Assembly: GCF_024207115.1 (NCBI RefSeq)
Contig: NZ_CP100128.1
Location: forward strand, 372,001-436,000
From: Chromobacterium sp. IIBBL 290-4
GTDB taxonomy: Bacteria; Pseudomonadota; Gammaproteobacteria; Burkholderiales; Chromobacteriaceae
Direction: 5' to 3'
Length of the DNA: 64,000 nucleotides
The notes under the pieces: model-generated
What the model saw: the letters and a program-made list of their open reading frames with translations, nothing else
What the model was told of the DNA's origin: nothing
The model's database searches: none
Translations under genes and position numbers: made by a program
Shown here: positions 18,510-27,532 of the stretch, piece after piece
Layout: every line of letters starts with the position of its first letter
Numbering within the stretch: position 1 is the stretch's first letter

Positions 18510-19289
18510 ATGATAGCGATGTACGATTCCGGCCTGGGCGGCCTGTCGGTGTGGCGCGCGGTGCGCGCCGCCCTGCCCGCCTGGCCGATCACCTATCTGG
18601 CCGATCAGGCTTACTGCCCTTATGGTCCGCGCAGCCGCGAGGAAATCATAGAGCGCGCGCTGAAAATCAGCCGCTACCTGATCAGCCAGGGCGCCACCAT
18701 CCTGGTGGTGGCCTGCAACACCGCCACCACGGCCGCCATCACCGCCATGCGCGAGGAGTTTTCGCTGCCCATCGTCGGCATCGAGCCCGCCATCAAGCCG
18801 GCGGCGGCGATGAGCCAGACCGGGCGCATCGCCGTGCTGGCCACCGAGTACACACTGGCCAGCGAACGCGTGCAGACGCTGCTGGACGCTCACGCAGAAG
18901 GCGTGGACGTGCTGCGCCGCCCCGGCCATGGCTGGGTGGAGCAGGTGGAGGCTGGCGAACTTTCCAGCGAACGCACGCGCGCGCTGGTGCGCCAAGTGGT
19001 GGAACCGCTGATGGGCGAGAACATCGACCACATCGCGCTGGGCTGCACCCACTATCCCTTCCTGGAACCGCTGATCCGCGAAATCACCGGCGACGCGATC
19101 CGCTTGTACGACCCGGCGGAAGCCATCGCCCGCCGGGTGGACGATCTGATCCGCCAGCATGGCGTGGATTGCCAGGGCGACAGCTACTATCGCTTCATCA
19201 CCACAGCGGACGACGCCGGCGATATGGCGCAACGCCTGCTGCAGCTGATCGGCCATCCTTACCCGGTGGAATCGCAGCCACTGAATTGA
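18510..19289 (+). CDS. murI: Glutamate racemase
   Basis: Makes D-glutamate for peptidoglycan. The 259-residue protein starts MIAMYDSGLGGLSV and carries both catalytic cysteine motifs, VVACNTAT near residue 69 and GCTHYPF near residue 180, plus YCPYGPRS. The start at 18510, eight bases after apbC, gives the normal family N terminus. A longer reading frame upstream in this frame overlaps apbC and is not coding. Confidence 0.95.
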   Translation: MIAMYDSGLGGLSVWRAVRAALPAWPITYLADQAYCPYGPRSREEIIERALKISRYLISQGATILVVACNTATTAAITAMREEFSLPIVGIEPAIKPAAAMSQTGRIAVLATEYTLASERVQTLLDAHAEGVDVLRRPGHGWVEQVEAGELSSERTRALVRQVVEPLMGENIDHIALGCTHYPFLEPLIREITGDAIRLYDPAEAIARRVDDLIRQHGVDCQGDSYYRFITTADDAGDMAQRLLQLIGHPYPVESQPLN

Positions 19290-19350
19290 GTGTCCATCCC
19301 TCCTCCGCCCCGCTACAATCCGGGGCGGAACCACTCCATCCACTCATCCT

Positions 19351-19788
19351 ATGAAAACAAGACTCCTGCTCGCCTTGCTGGCCGCCTTCAGCCTGCCCGC
19401 GCTCGCCCAGACCTCCTGCAAAGATTCCGCCGCCGACGCCAACCGCAAAGTCGGCCACAAGCTCAACATCATCGAGCTGGCCGACATGCTGACCAGCCTG
19501 AACCGCGGCAACCAGCTGCCGGACAAATTCGTCACCAAGCGCCAAGCCCAGTCAGCCGGCTGGAAGCCAGGCCGTAGTCTGTGGAGCGTGCCGGCGCTGA
19601 ATGGAAAATCGATAGGCGGCGACCGCTTCGGCAACTATGAAAAACGCCTGCCCGCCGGCCAATGGCGCGAAGCCGATCTGAACTATAAAGGAGGCAAGCG
19701 CGGCGCCTTCCGGCTGATTTTCGGCCAGCAGCGCTTCGTCACCGTCGATCACTACAACAGCTTCATCGAGGTAGCGCCATGTCAGTGA
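19351..19788 (+). CDS. Secreted barnase-like ribonuclease
   Basis: A guanyl-specific RNase of the barnase/N1 family, 145 residues. A signal peptide (MKTRLLLALLAAFSLPALA) directs export. The mature domain follows barnase closely: LPDKFVTKRQAQSAGW, KSIGGDRFGN, WREADLNY with the general-base Glu, FRLIF with the catalytic Arg, and VDHYNSF with the catalytic His. All three catalytic residues are kept, so it should be active. There are two cysteines, Cys22-equivalent after the signal peptide (TSCKDS) and one in the last residues (APCQ), which could close the molecule with a disulfide. Its stop overlaps the inhibitor gene. Confidence 0.94.
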   Translation: MKTRLLLALLAAFSLPALAQTSCKDSAADANRKVGHKLNIIELADMLTSLNRGNQLPDKFVTKRQAQSAGWKPGRSLWSVPALNGKSIGGDRFGNYEKRLPAGQWREADLNYKGGKRGAFRLIFGQQRFVTVDHYNSFIEVAPCQ

Positions 19789-20057
19789 GAGTGTGCGAAT
19801 TGCACCACATAATCAGCCTGGAACAATTATTCGAGGAGCTCAGCCGCCAGCTGCGGCTGCCGCCGCACTTCGGCCGCAATCTGGATGCGCTGTACGACTG
19901 CCTGGCCAACGACGTGCAAGGGCCGTATGAGCTGATCTGGCGCGAAACGGCCGAATCCCGCCAGGCGCTGGGCGCCGACGTCTACGCCACAGTGCTGGAA
20001 ATCCTGGAAACCGTAGCCGAAGAACGCGGCGATGTGACGCTGGACATCCATCACTGA
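19779..20057 (+). CDS. Barstar-family ribonuclease inhibitor
   Basis: A 92-residue cytoplasmic inhibitor that protects the producer from the preceding RNase. The barstar core is clear: SLEQLFEELSRQLRLPPHFGRNLDALYDCLAND corresponds to barstar helices 1-2, with the Tyr/Asp/Trp interface region; FGRNLDALYDCL parallels YGENLDALWDCL in Bacillus barstar. The start codon overlaps the RNase stop by 10 bp, so translation is coupled and inhibitor is always made with toxin. A terminator lies 27 bp after the stop. Confidence 0.94.
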   Translation: MSVRVCELHHIISLEQLFEELSRQLRLPPHFGRNLDALYDCLANDVQGPYELIWRETAESRQALGADVYATVLEILETVAEERGDVTLDIHH

Positions 20058-20083
20058 GCCGCGTTGCCGCGCCGCTACAACAG

Positions 20084-20102
20084 GCAGCCTCGGCTGCTTT
20101 TT
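20084..20102 (+). terminator. Terminator of the RNase/barstar operon
   Basis: GCAGC-CTCG-GCTGC followed by TTTTT. Confidence 0.75.
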
Positions 20103-20442
20103 CCATAAAAAATTCCATTAGATATTTAAAATACAATAAAAATACCAAATGATTTAATGATTTAATAAGCACATTCGCATATGAAAAGCAATTGTCGAAA
20201 TCCTGCCAAGACAACTGTTTGCTAACTCACTATAATCGCTAACCTTCAGCCGGCCGCACCTGTCCGACAATGTCAGACACCCACCCGAATTCCGGACTAA
20301 AAACAAGAAAGTAACGCGGCCGCTACATAGCGAAGCACGCCGGACACACGGCCAGCCAACATGACCCCGCCCAACCCGATGTCATGTAACGAAAGTGCGA
20401 TGCTCGTTTAGAATCTCGTCTCAAACAGGCAGGAACAACTCA
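20103..20442. other. Intergenic region before gltP with AT-rich stretch
   Basis: The 340 bp between the barstar terminator and gltP contain no ORF I can support. The first 120 bp are strikingly AT-rich compared with the neighbours; a promoter candidate follows at 20208-20236, leaving a leader of about 200 bp to gltP. Confidence 0.5.
20208..20236 (+). promoter_or_regulatory. Candidate gltP promoter
   Basis: AAGACA (20208-20213), 17 bp and a perfect TATAAT (20231-20236). The AT-rich DNA just upstream could act as an UP element. Confidence 0.5.
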
Positions 20443-21678
20443 ATGAAGTCGAAAAAACTCACGGCCTTGATTCTGGTCGGCATGCTGCTGGGCATTCTGG
20501 TCGGCTATCTATTCCGTCAGCACGCCGGCAATGACGCCGCCGCCATCAAATCCTTCGTCGATGGCATGTCCATCCTCACCGATATCTTCCTGCGCCTGAT
20601 CAAGATGATCATCGCGCCGCTGGTGGTTTCCACGCTGGTGGTCGGCATCGCCAAGATGGGCGACGCCAAATCAGTGGGCCGCATCGGCGGCAAGACCATG
20701 GGCTGGTTCATCAGCGCCTCGCTGGTATCGCTGACCCTGGGCCTGATCATGGTCAACATCCTGAAGCCGGGTGTGGCGCTGAACCTGCCGCTGCCCGACC
20801 TGCACGCCGACTCCGGCATCAAGGCCAGCGCCATCTCGCTGAAAGACTTCGTCACCCACGCCATCCCCAAGAGCGTGTTCGAGGCGATGGCGAACAACGA
20901 AATCCTGCAGATCGTGATCTTCTCGGTGTTCTTCGGCAGCGCGATGGCCGCGCTTGGCGAGCGCTCCAAGGCGCTGATCGACGTGATCGACGTCGTCGCG
21001 CACGTGATGCTGAAAGTCACCAGCTACGTGATGAACTTCGCCCCGCTGGCCGTGTTCGGCGCCATCGCCGCCACCGTCGCCAAGGAAGGCCTGTCCATCC
21101 TCGGCACCTACGGCAAGTTCATGGCCCAGTTCTATCTGTCCATCGGCATCCTGTGGGTGCTGCTGATCGCCGTCGGCGTGCTGATCGTCGGCCCGCGCCT
21201 ACTGCACCTGATGGGCATGATCAAGGAACCGCTGCTGCTGTCCTTCACCACCGCCAGCTCCGAAGCCGCCTATCCGAAAACCCTGGAACAGCTGGAGCGC
21301 TTCGGCGTGTCCAACAAGATCGCCAGCTTCGTTCTGCCGATGGGCTACTCGTTCAACCTGGACGGCTCGATGATGTACTGCACCTTCGCGGTGATCTTCA
21401 TCGCCCAGGCCTACGGCATCGATCTGACGCTGGCGCAGGAAATCTCCATGCTGCTGATCCTGATGCTGACCTCCAAGGGCATGGCCGGCGTGCCGCGCGC
21501 GTCGCTGGTGGTGATCGCCGCCACGCTGTCGCAGTTCAACATCCCGGAAGCCGGCCTGCTGCTGCTGCTGGGCATCGACCACTTCCTGGACATGGGCCGC
21601 TCCGCCACCAACGTGGTGGGCAACTCCATCGCCACCGCCGTGGTAGCCAAATGGGAAGGCGAATTGAAACGCCATTAA
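20443..21678 (+). CDS. gltP: Glutamate/dicarboxylate:cation symporter (DAACS family)
   Basis: A 411-residue secondary transporter for glutamate/aspartate or C4-dicarboxylates. The family features are present: LRLIKMIIAPLVVSTLVVGIAKMGD, the re-entrant loop TTASSEAAYPKTLEQLERFG (serine-rich HP1), the NLDGS motif of helix 7, and SKGMAGVPRAS followed by GIDHFLDMGRSATNVVGNSIATAVV in HP2/helix 8. The last Arg-Ser-Ala-Thr-Asn-Val string is where substrate binds. The sequence cannot separate glutamate from dicarboxylate preference with certainty; RSATNVVGN is compatible with GltP-like proteins. The start at 20443 is preferred over an upstream alternative codon because it gives the usual charged N terminus. 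Confidence 0.9.
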   Translation: MKSKKLTALILVGMLLGILVGYLFRQHAGNDAAAIKSFVDGMSILTDIFLRLIKMIIAPLVVSTLVVGIAKMGDAKSVGRIGGKTMGWFISASLVSLTLGLIMVNILKPGVALNLPLPDLHADSGIKASAISLKDFVTHAIPKSVFEAMANNEILQIVIFSVFFGSAMAALGERSKALIDVIDVVAHVMLKVTSYVMNFAPLAVFGAIAATVAKEGLSILGTYGKFMAQFYLSIGILWVLLIAVGVLIVGPRLLHLMGMIKEPLLLSFTTASSEAAYPKTLEQLERFGVSNKIASFVLPMGYSFNLDGSMMYCTFAVIFIAQAYGIDLTLAQEISMLLILMLTSKGMAGVPRASLVVIAATLSQFNIPEAGLLLLLGIDHFLDMGRSATNVVGNSIATAVVAKWEGELKRH

Positions 21679-21699
21679 GCGTTTTGAACGCCAATGCCT

Positions 21700-21725
21700 A
21701 CGCCACCCTCGCGGTGGCGTTTTTT
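21700..21725 (+). terminator. Terminator of gltP
   Basis: CGCCACC and GGTGGCG form the stem (21701-21719), followed by TTTTTT. Confidence 0.85.
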
Positions 21726-21748
21726 ATAGCTGATTCTTATAAAATCTA

Positions 21749-21777
21749 TTGACAGCAAGGCTTAGCGCATCCATAAT
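21749..21777 (+). promoter_or_regulatory. Promoter of tRNA-Ser
   Basis: TTGACA (21749-21754), 17 bp, CATAAT (21772-21777): consensus -35 and five of six at -10, 20 bp before the tRNA. Confidence 0.8.
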
Positions 21778-21796
21778 GCGCTTCTCGACTGACACC

Positions 21797-21886
<90 letters not shown>

Positions 21887-21899
21887 GTAGAACGCAATC

Positions 21900-21928
21900 A
21901 AGCCCTTGAGCAATCAAGGGCTTTTTTG
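21900..21928 (+). terminator. Terminator of tRNA-Ser
   Basis: AAGCCCTTGA-GCAA-TCAAGGGCTT followed by TTTT; 14 bp after the tRNA CCA end. Confidence 0.88.
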
Positions 21929-21990
21929 TTGCCTGCTCGCCATGAAAACCCAGTCATCCAGACCCGCGCTTCAAAGCGAGTCCATGCAAA

Positions 21991-23415
21991 TCAAACCGCC
22001 TCCACATTGTTGTGCACCTCGCTGTCGCGCAACACCACCTGCGCCCACACCACCGAATCCAGATAATACTGATTGGCCAGATCCAGATCGAAATCCAGCA
22101 CTTTCACCAGGGCCTCGATGCGGACGTTGTCGCCCTGCTCGCAGGCCAGCGCCAGCGCCAGGTGCGGGCCGAAGATGCCCTTCTGCTCCACCACTGCCTC
22201 GCGCACCGTCAGCGGCAGCTCCAGCGGATCGAGCACGTCAGGGAAAGGTTGATTGAGCAAGACATCCAGCAAGGAAAACATGCCGGTCAGGAACAGGTGC
22301 TCCGATTCCAGCTTGTTGCCGCGATAGCTGCCCAGTTTTTCCAGGAAACGGGCGCGGATCAGCGATTTTTCCAGCAAGGAGATGGCCACGCCGTCATCCT
22401 TGCGCGAGGTGAACAGCAGCATGGACAGCCATTTGAACAGCGTCTCCCGTCCCAGCAACAGCAGCGTCTCCTCTATGGTCTGCACCTTGCGGGTCAGGCC
22501 GTGGATGGGGGAGTTGATGAAGCGCAGCAGCTTGAACAACAGCACCGAATCCAGCTTGAACTGCGACTCCACGTCCTTAGGGTCGGCATTGGTGCGCAGC
22601 AAGCGCATGATCTGCAGCACGCGGGTCTGGCTGGTATCGACCTTGCCGCCTTCCAGCGCGTGGGCGGTGGTGACGAAGGGACCGTGGAACAGCGCGAAAC
22701 GATTATTGCCCGGCGCCCGCAGGCAGACGTCCAGATCTTCCGCGGTGCCGACATTGCGCGCCATCCAGCGCGCGCCGGGATAACGCTTGGGCAGCTGGTC
22801 CAGTATCGGCGCCAGCACGCGGGTGGACGGGCCGGCGAAGTCCAGCACCATGAAGTCGACCCGGCTGAACAGATCGGCCTGCAAGGCGGGGCTGAGAACA
22901 TGCGGATCGTAGGCGGCCGGCTCCAGCGCGAAGCGCAAGCCCAGTTTTTGCAGCTGATCGAGCTGGGCGATGACATCGGCCGTCACCGCCACGCCCGGCA
23001 CCGCCTCCAGCACAAAGATCACGCTGCCGGCCGACATGCTGCGCAGCAGCGGCTCCTCCAGCGAAGTGAGGGAAATATGGACAAAAGCCCGCCGGTAAGC
23101 CAGCAGGCGGAAGATGTCCATATTCTGCAAGGTGGACAGCAACAAGCGGTCGAACTCCTGATTGGAGCCCGACTCCGGCTTGCCTTTCTTGCCCTGGCGG
23201 ACAAAAAAATCATAGGCCACCACCCGCTGCTGTCGGTCCATCACCGGCTGGTGGGACACAAACCCCAGCGTGGCTGGCAGCTCTACCGGCTCCTCATCCG
23301 GCAACGGCAATCCCACCTCGACCTTTTCGGCTTGCACGGCGGGCACCGGCGGCGGCGGCTCCTCCGCAGTCTTCTTCGACTTTCCGGTCAAGCCATCAAA
23401 CAGACCTTTCAGCAT
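21991..23415 (-). CDS. EAL-like/HDOD domain signalling protein
   Basis: A 474-residue cytoplasmic protein with a degenerate EAL domain (about residues 55-260) joined to an HDOD domain (about 265-460). The architecture is that of YuxH/CdgJ-type regulators that influence motility and biofilm. The EAL signature is lost: the first motif reads AYDFFVRQ and the following catalytic acids are not recognisable, so phosphodiesterase activity is unlikely. The HDOD part shows KLDSVLLFKLLRFINSPIHGLTRKVQTIEETLLLLG, as in the family. An N-terminal Pro/Glu-rich linker (about 20-40) precedes the EAL part. The start at 23415 has GAGGAAGG upstream. Confidence 0.9.
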   Translation of the reverse strand: MLKGLFDGLTGKSKKTAEEPPPPVPAVQAEKVEVGLPLPDEEPVELPATLGFVSHQPVMDRQQRVVAYDFFVRQGKKGKPESGSNQEFDRLLLSTLQNMDIFRLLAYRRAFVHISLTSLEEPLLRSMSAGSVIFVLEAVPGVAVTADVIAQLDQLQKLGLRFALEPAAYDPHVLSPALQADLFSRVDFMVLDFAGPSTRVLAPILDQLPKRYPGARWMARNVGTAEDLDVCLRAPGNNRFALFHGPFVTTAHALEGGKVDTSQTRVLQIMRLLRTNADPKDVESQFKLDSVLLFKLLRFINSPIHGLTRKVQTIEETLLLLGRETLFKWLSMLLFTSRKDDGVAISLLEKSLIRARFLEKLGSYRGNKLESEHLFLTGMFSLLDVLLNQPFPDVLDPLELPLTVREAVVEQKGIFGPHLALALACEQGDNVRIEALVKVLDFDLDLANQYYLDSVVWAQVVLRDSEVHNNVEAV

Positions 23416-23471
23416 GACGCCTTCCTCGTGTTGACGGTTGTCACGGGCAAGACAAACATTCTGATAATAGT

Positions 23472-24572
23472 CTAGTCGATGCGGCCGGCAATTCTGGGGG
23501 TTTCCACCTTCACATCGCCGCATTGCGCGCGATGGCGCAAAGCATGGTCCATCAACACCAGCGCCAGCATCGCCTCGGCGATGGGCGTGGCGCGGATGCC
23601 GACGCAAGGGTCGTGCCGGCCGTGGGTTTCCATCGTGATCGCCTCGCCTTGCTTGTTGATGGAGCGGCGCGGCTGGGCGATGGACGAAGTGGGCTTGATC
23701 GCGATGGAGACATCGATCTGCTGGCCAGTGGAGATGCCGCCCAGCACGCCGCCGGCGTGGTTGCTGGCGAAGCCCTGCGGCGTCAGTTCATCTCCATGCT
23801 CGCTGCCTTTCTGCGTCACGCAGCCGAAGCCGGCGCCGATCTCCACGCCCTTGACCGCGTTGATGCTCATCATCGCGTAGGCGATGTCGGCGTCCAGGCG
23901 GTCGAACACCGGCTCGCCCCAGCCCACCGGCACGTTGTCCGCCACTACCCGCAGCCGCGCGCCTATCGAATCCAGGCTCTTGCGGATGGCGTCCATATAT
24001 TCTTCCAGCCGCGGCACGATGTCCGGATCGGCGCTGAAGAAGGGATTGCCGCCCACATGCTCCCAGCCTTTGAAGGGAATGGCCACTTCGCCGATCTGGG
24101 TCATGTGGCCGCGAATCACGATGCCGTATTTCTCGCTCAGCCACTTCTTGGCGATGGCGCCGGCGGCGACGCGCACCGCCGTCTCGCGCGCAGACGAGCG
24201 GCCGCCGCCGCGCGGGTCGCGGGTGCCGTATTTGTGCCAGTAACAATAGTCGGCATGGCCGGGGCGGAAGGTCTCGGCGATATTGCCGTAATCCTTGCTG
24301 CGCTGGTCGGTGTTGCGGATCAGCAGCGCGATCGGCGTGCCGGTGGTCTTGCCCTCGTAGACGCCGGACAGGATTTCCACCGTATCCGCTTCGCGGCGCT
24401 GGGTAACGTGGCGGCTGGTGCCCGGCTTGCGGCGATCCAGCTCGATCTGGATGTCCGCCTCGGTCAGCGCCAGTCCCGGCGGGCAGCCGTCCACTACGCA
24501 GCCTATGCCCGGCCCGTGGCTCTCGCCGAAAGAAGTGATAGTGAACAAGCGTCCCATGCTGCTGCCTGACAT
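23472..24572 (-). CDS. aroC: Chorismate synthase
   Basis: Last step of the shikimate pathway: 5-enolpyruvylshikimate-3-phosphate to chorismate with reduced FMN. The 366-residue protein has all three signatures: [18 protein letters not shown] at the N terminus, [22 protein letters not shown] near residue 125, and [17 protein letters not shown] near 320. The start [20 protein letters not shown] is typical. It diverges from the ethanolamine operon across 165 bp and lies 56 bp upstream of the EAL/HDOD gene on the same strand. Confidence 0.97.
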   Translation of the reverse strand: MSGSSMGRLFTITSFGESHGPGIGCVVDGCPPGLALTEADIQIELDRRKPGTSRHVTQRREADTVEILSGVYEGKTTGTPIALLIRNTDQRSKDYGNIAETFRPGHADYCYWHKYGTRDPRGGGRSSARETAVRVAAGAIAKKWLSEKYGIVIRGHMTQIGEVAIPFKGWEHVGGNPFFSADPDIVPRLEEYMDAIRKSLDSIGARLRVVADNVPVGWGEPVFDRLDADIAYAMMSINAVKGVEIGAGFGCVTQKGSEHGDELTPQGFASNHAGGVLGGISTGQQIDVSIAIKPTSSIAQPRRSINKQGEAITMETHGRHDPCVGIRATPIAEAMLALVLMDHALRHRAQCGDVKVETPRIAGRID

Positions 24573-24662
24573 CTGCTTTCCCCTGCTGTTTTTGGCTATT
24601 CAAACGATTCTAGCGGCGCGAGCGCGCGCGAGCCAGCGCGCATTGCGCACAATCGATTCCAC

Positions 24663-24678
24663 TGGCATTATTTTTGCA
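24663..24678 (+). promoter_or_regulatory. Sigma-54-type promoter before eat-eutBC
   Basis: TGGCAT-TATTT-TTGCA matches the -24/-12 consensus TGGCAC-N5-TTGCW at all but one base, with the GG and GC dinucleotides exactly 12 bp apart. Transcription would start about 50 bp before eat. Use of ethanolamine as nitrogen source is sigma-54 dependent in Pseudomonas (EatR), which makes this biologically sensible. Confidence 0.65.
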
Positions 24679-24737
24679 TATGACTGCCGGCACCCTTCTT
24701 CATCAGAAGGCTTTTCATCCTGCATCAGGAGTTGCCA

Positions 24738-26153
24738 ATGAACGCATCGACACAGGGCCTCGCGCGCAAGCTCGGCGGCTGGCAGTTATGGGGCATCGCC
24801 GTCGGACTGGTGATTTCCGGCGAATACTTCGGCTGGAGTTATGGCTGGGCTCAGGCCGGCACGCTGGGCTTTCTCTGCGCCACGCTGTTCGTCGCGCTGA
24901 TGTACACCGCCTTCATCTTCAGTTTTACCGAACTGACCACCGCCATTCCGCATGCCGGCGGCCCCTTCGCCTACGCGCGCCGGGCCTTCGGCCCGCTAGG
25001 CGGCTTCATCGCCGGTTTCGCCACCCTCTGCGAATTCGTGTTCGCGCCGCCCGCCATCGCGCTGGCCATCGGCGCTTACTTGAACGTGCAGTTTCCGGCC
25101 TTGGCACCAAAATGGACCGCCTGCGGCGCTTACCTGCTGTTTATGGCGCTGAACATCGTCGGCGTCGGCATCGCCGCCATGTTCGAGCTCGCCGTCACCT
25201 TGCTGGCCATCTTCGAACTGCTGGTGTTCATGGGCGTGGTGGCGCCTGGCTTCAGCTGGGACAACTTTCTGCGCCATGGCTGGGCCGGACAAGACGCCTT
25301 TCACTGGGGCGCCGTCGGCGGCATGTTCGCCGCCTTGCCCTTCGCCATCTGGTTCTTCCTGGCGATAGAGGGCGCGGCGATGGCGGCCGAGGAGGCCAAA
25401 GACCCGGCCCGGACGATTCCGCGCGCCTACATCGCCGGCATCCTCACCCTGGTGACGCTGGCCTTCGGCGTCATGGTGATGGCCGGCGGCGCCGGCGACT
25501 GGCAGCGGCTGGCCAATATCAACGATCCGCTGCCGCAGGCGATGAAGCTGATCGTGGGCGAGCACAGCGGCTGGCTGCATATGCTGGTATGGCTGGGCCT
25601 GTTCGGCCTGGTGGCGTCTTTTCACGGCATCATCATGGGCTATTCGCGGCAGATTTTCGCGCTGGCGCGCGCCGGCTACCTGCCGCGCGCCCTGGCCGCC
25701 ATCCATCCGCGCTTCAAAACGCCGCACCGCGCCATCCTGGCCGGCGGCGTGGTCGGCATCGCCGCCATTTTCAGCGACGATCTGCTGCAGATCGCCGGCC
25801 AGCCCTTGACCGCCAACATCGTCACCCTGTCGGTATTCGGCGCCATCGTCATGTATATCGTGTCCATGCTGGCGCTGTTCCGCCTGCGCGGCCGCGAAGC
25901 TGCGCTGCATCGCCCCTTCCGCGCGCCCTGTTATCCCTGGCTGCCGGCGCTGGCGCTGGGCTGTTCGCTGATCTGCCTGATCGCCATGATTTATTACAAC
26001 CGGCTGCTGGCCGGCATCTTCGCCGCCATGCTGGCCGCAGGCTATCTGTACTTCCTCGCCACCGCCCGCCAGCGCGCCGCGGCCGCCCAGGACGCCTTGC
26101 TGCGCGGAGCCTCGGACGAGCCCCAATCTGATCCCATCAAGGCACCGATATGA
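24738..26153 (+). CDS. eat: Ethanolamine permease
   Basis: A 471-residue APC-superfamily transporter with about 12 membrane segments that imports ethanolamine. The N-terminal WGIAVGLVISGEYFGWSYGW segment with unwound GxG-type motif, the SFTELTTAIPHAGGPFAYARRAFGPLGGF loop and IEGAAMAAEEAKDPARTIPRAY are characteristic of the ethanolamine permease branch. The ATG at 24738 is chosen because AGGAG lies six bases before it; a TTG two codons upstream is not needed. It overlaps eutB by four bases (ATGA), showing translational coupling with the lyase it feeds. Confidence 0.93.
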   Translation: MNASTQGLARKLGGWQLWGIAVGLVISGEYFGWSYGWAQAGTLGFLCATLFVALMYTAFIFSFTELTTAIPHAGGPFAYARRAFGPLGGFIAGFATLCEFVFAPPAIALAIGAYLNVQFPALAPKWTACGAYLLFMALNIVGVGIAAMFELAVTLLAIFELLVFMGVVAPGFSWDNFLRHGWAGQDAFHWGAVGGMFAALPFAIWFFLAIEGAAMAAEEAKDPARTIPRAYIAGILTLVTLAFGVMVMAGGAGDWQRLANINDPLPQAMKLIVGEHSGWLHMLVWLGLFGLVASFHGIIMGYSRQIFALARAGYLPRALAAIHPRFKTPHRAILAGGVVGIAAIFSDDLLQIAGQPLTANIVTLSVFGAIVMYIVSMLALFRLRGREAALHRPFRAPCYPWLPALALGCSLICLIAMIYYNRLLAGIFAAMLAAGYLYFLATARQRAAAAQDALLRGASDEPQSDPIKAPI

Positions 26154-27532
26154 GCCACGCCATCGCCATAGGCCCCCGCCGCTATCGTTTCGACGACTTG
26201 AAAACGCTGCTGGCGCGCGCCAGCCCCCTGCGCTCCGGCGACCAGTTGGCCGGCATCGCCGCCGCCAGCGCCGAGGAGCGGGTGGCGGCGCAGATGTGCT
26301 TGGCCGACCTGCCGCTGACGACTTTCCTCAACGAAGCGCTGATTCCCTATGAAGAAGACGAAGTCACGCGGCTGATACTGGACAGCCACGACAAAACCGC
26401 TTTCGCCGCCGTCTCCCACCTGACCGTGGGCGGCCTGCGCGATTGGCTGCTGTCCGACGCCGCCACGGCGGAGTCGCTGGCGGCCCTCGCGCCGGGGCTG
26501 ACGCCGGAAATGGCGGCGGCGGCATCCAAGTTGATGCGCAACCAAAACCTGGTGCTGGCGGCGAAGAAGTGCCGCGTCGTCACCGCCTTCCGCAACACCC
26601 AAGGCCTGCCGGGCCGCATGGGCGTGCGGCTGCAGCCCAACCACCCGGCCGACGATCCGCGCGCCATCGCCGCCGCCATGCTGGACGGGCTGCTATACGG
26701 AGCAGGCGACGCGGTGATAGGCATCAATCCAGCCGGAGACAGCCCGGACGATATTCGCGGCTTGCTGGCCATGCTGGACGAGGTGCGCCAGCGTTACGCC
26801 ATCCCGACGCAAAGCTGCGTGCTCACCCACGTCACCAGCACGCTGGAGCTGATCCGCCAGGGCGCGCCGGTGGACTTGGTGTTCCAGTCCATCGCCGGCA
26901 CCGAGAAAGCCAATGCCGGCTTCGGCGTCAGCCTCTCCGTGCTGGATGAGGCGCATCAGGCGGCGCTGGCGCTGAAGCGCGGCAGCGTGGGCGACAACGT
27001 GATGTATTTCGAAACCGGCCAGGGCAGCGCGCTGTCCGCCAACGCGCACTGGGGCGTGGACCAGCAAACTTGCGAAGCCCGCGCCTACGCGGTGGCGCGC
27101 CGCTACTCGCCGCTGCTGGTCAACACTGTGGTCGGCTTCATCGGCCCGGAATACCTGTACAACGGCAAGCAGATCATCCGCGCCGGGCTGGAGGACCATT
27201 TCTGCGGCAAGCTCCTGGGCCTGCCGATGGGCTGCGACATTTGCTACACCAACCACGCCGAGGCCGACCAGGACGATATGGACGCGTTGCTGACGCTTCT
27301 GGGCGCCGCCGGCGTTCACTTCATCATCGGCGTGCCCGGCGCCGACGACATCATGCTGGGCTACCAGAGCACCTCCTTCCACGACGCGCTCTACCTGCGC
27401 AATGCGCTGGGCCTGAAGCGCGCGCCGGAATTCGAGGACTGGCTGGAAACGATGGAAATCACCCGCGGCGGCAAGCTGCTGCCGCAAGACAAACAACAGC
27501 GGCTATTGGCGCTGTTGGAGGGCGTGGCATGA
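26150..27532 (+). CDS. eutB: Ethanolamine ammonia-lyase large subunit
   Basis: Adenosylcobalamin-dependent enzyme that splits ethanolamine into acetaldehyde and ammonia; EutB carries the active site in a TIM barrel. The 460-residue length is normal. Recognisable family segments include LMRNQNLVLAAKKCRVVTAFRNT, GRMGVRLQPNHPADDP, INPAGDSPDDI, GTEKANAGFGVSLSVLDE and the C-terminal GLPMGCDICYTNHAEADQDDMD, IGVPGADDIMLGYQSTSFHD. It overlaps both neighbours by the ATGA arrangement. There is no microcompartment shell gene here, as in Pseudomonas-type nitrogen-scavenging operons. Confidence 0.97.
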   Translation: MSHAIAIGPRRYRFDDLKTLLARASPLRSGDQLAGIAAASAEERVAAQMCLADLPLTTFLNEALIPYEEDEVTRLILDSHDKTAFAAVSHLTVGGLRDWLLSDAATAESLAALAPGLTPEMAAAASKLMRNQNLVLAAKKCRVVTAFRNTQGLPGRMGVRLQPNHPADDPRAIAAAMLDGLLYGAGDAVIGINPAGDSPDDIRGLLAMLDEVRQRYAIPTQSCVLTHVTSTLELIRQGAPVDLVFQSIAGTEKANAGFGVSLSVLDEAHQAALALKRGSVGDNVMYFETGQGSALSANAHWGVDQQTCEARAYAVARRYSPLLVNTVVGFIGPEYLYNGKQIIRAGLEDHFCGKLLGLPMGCDICYTNHAEADQDDMDALLTLLGAAGVHFIIGVPGADDIMLGYQSTSFHDALYLRNALGLKRAPEFEDWLETMEITRGGKLLPQDKQQRLLALLEGVA

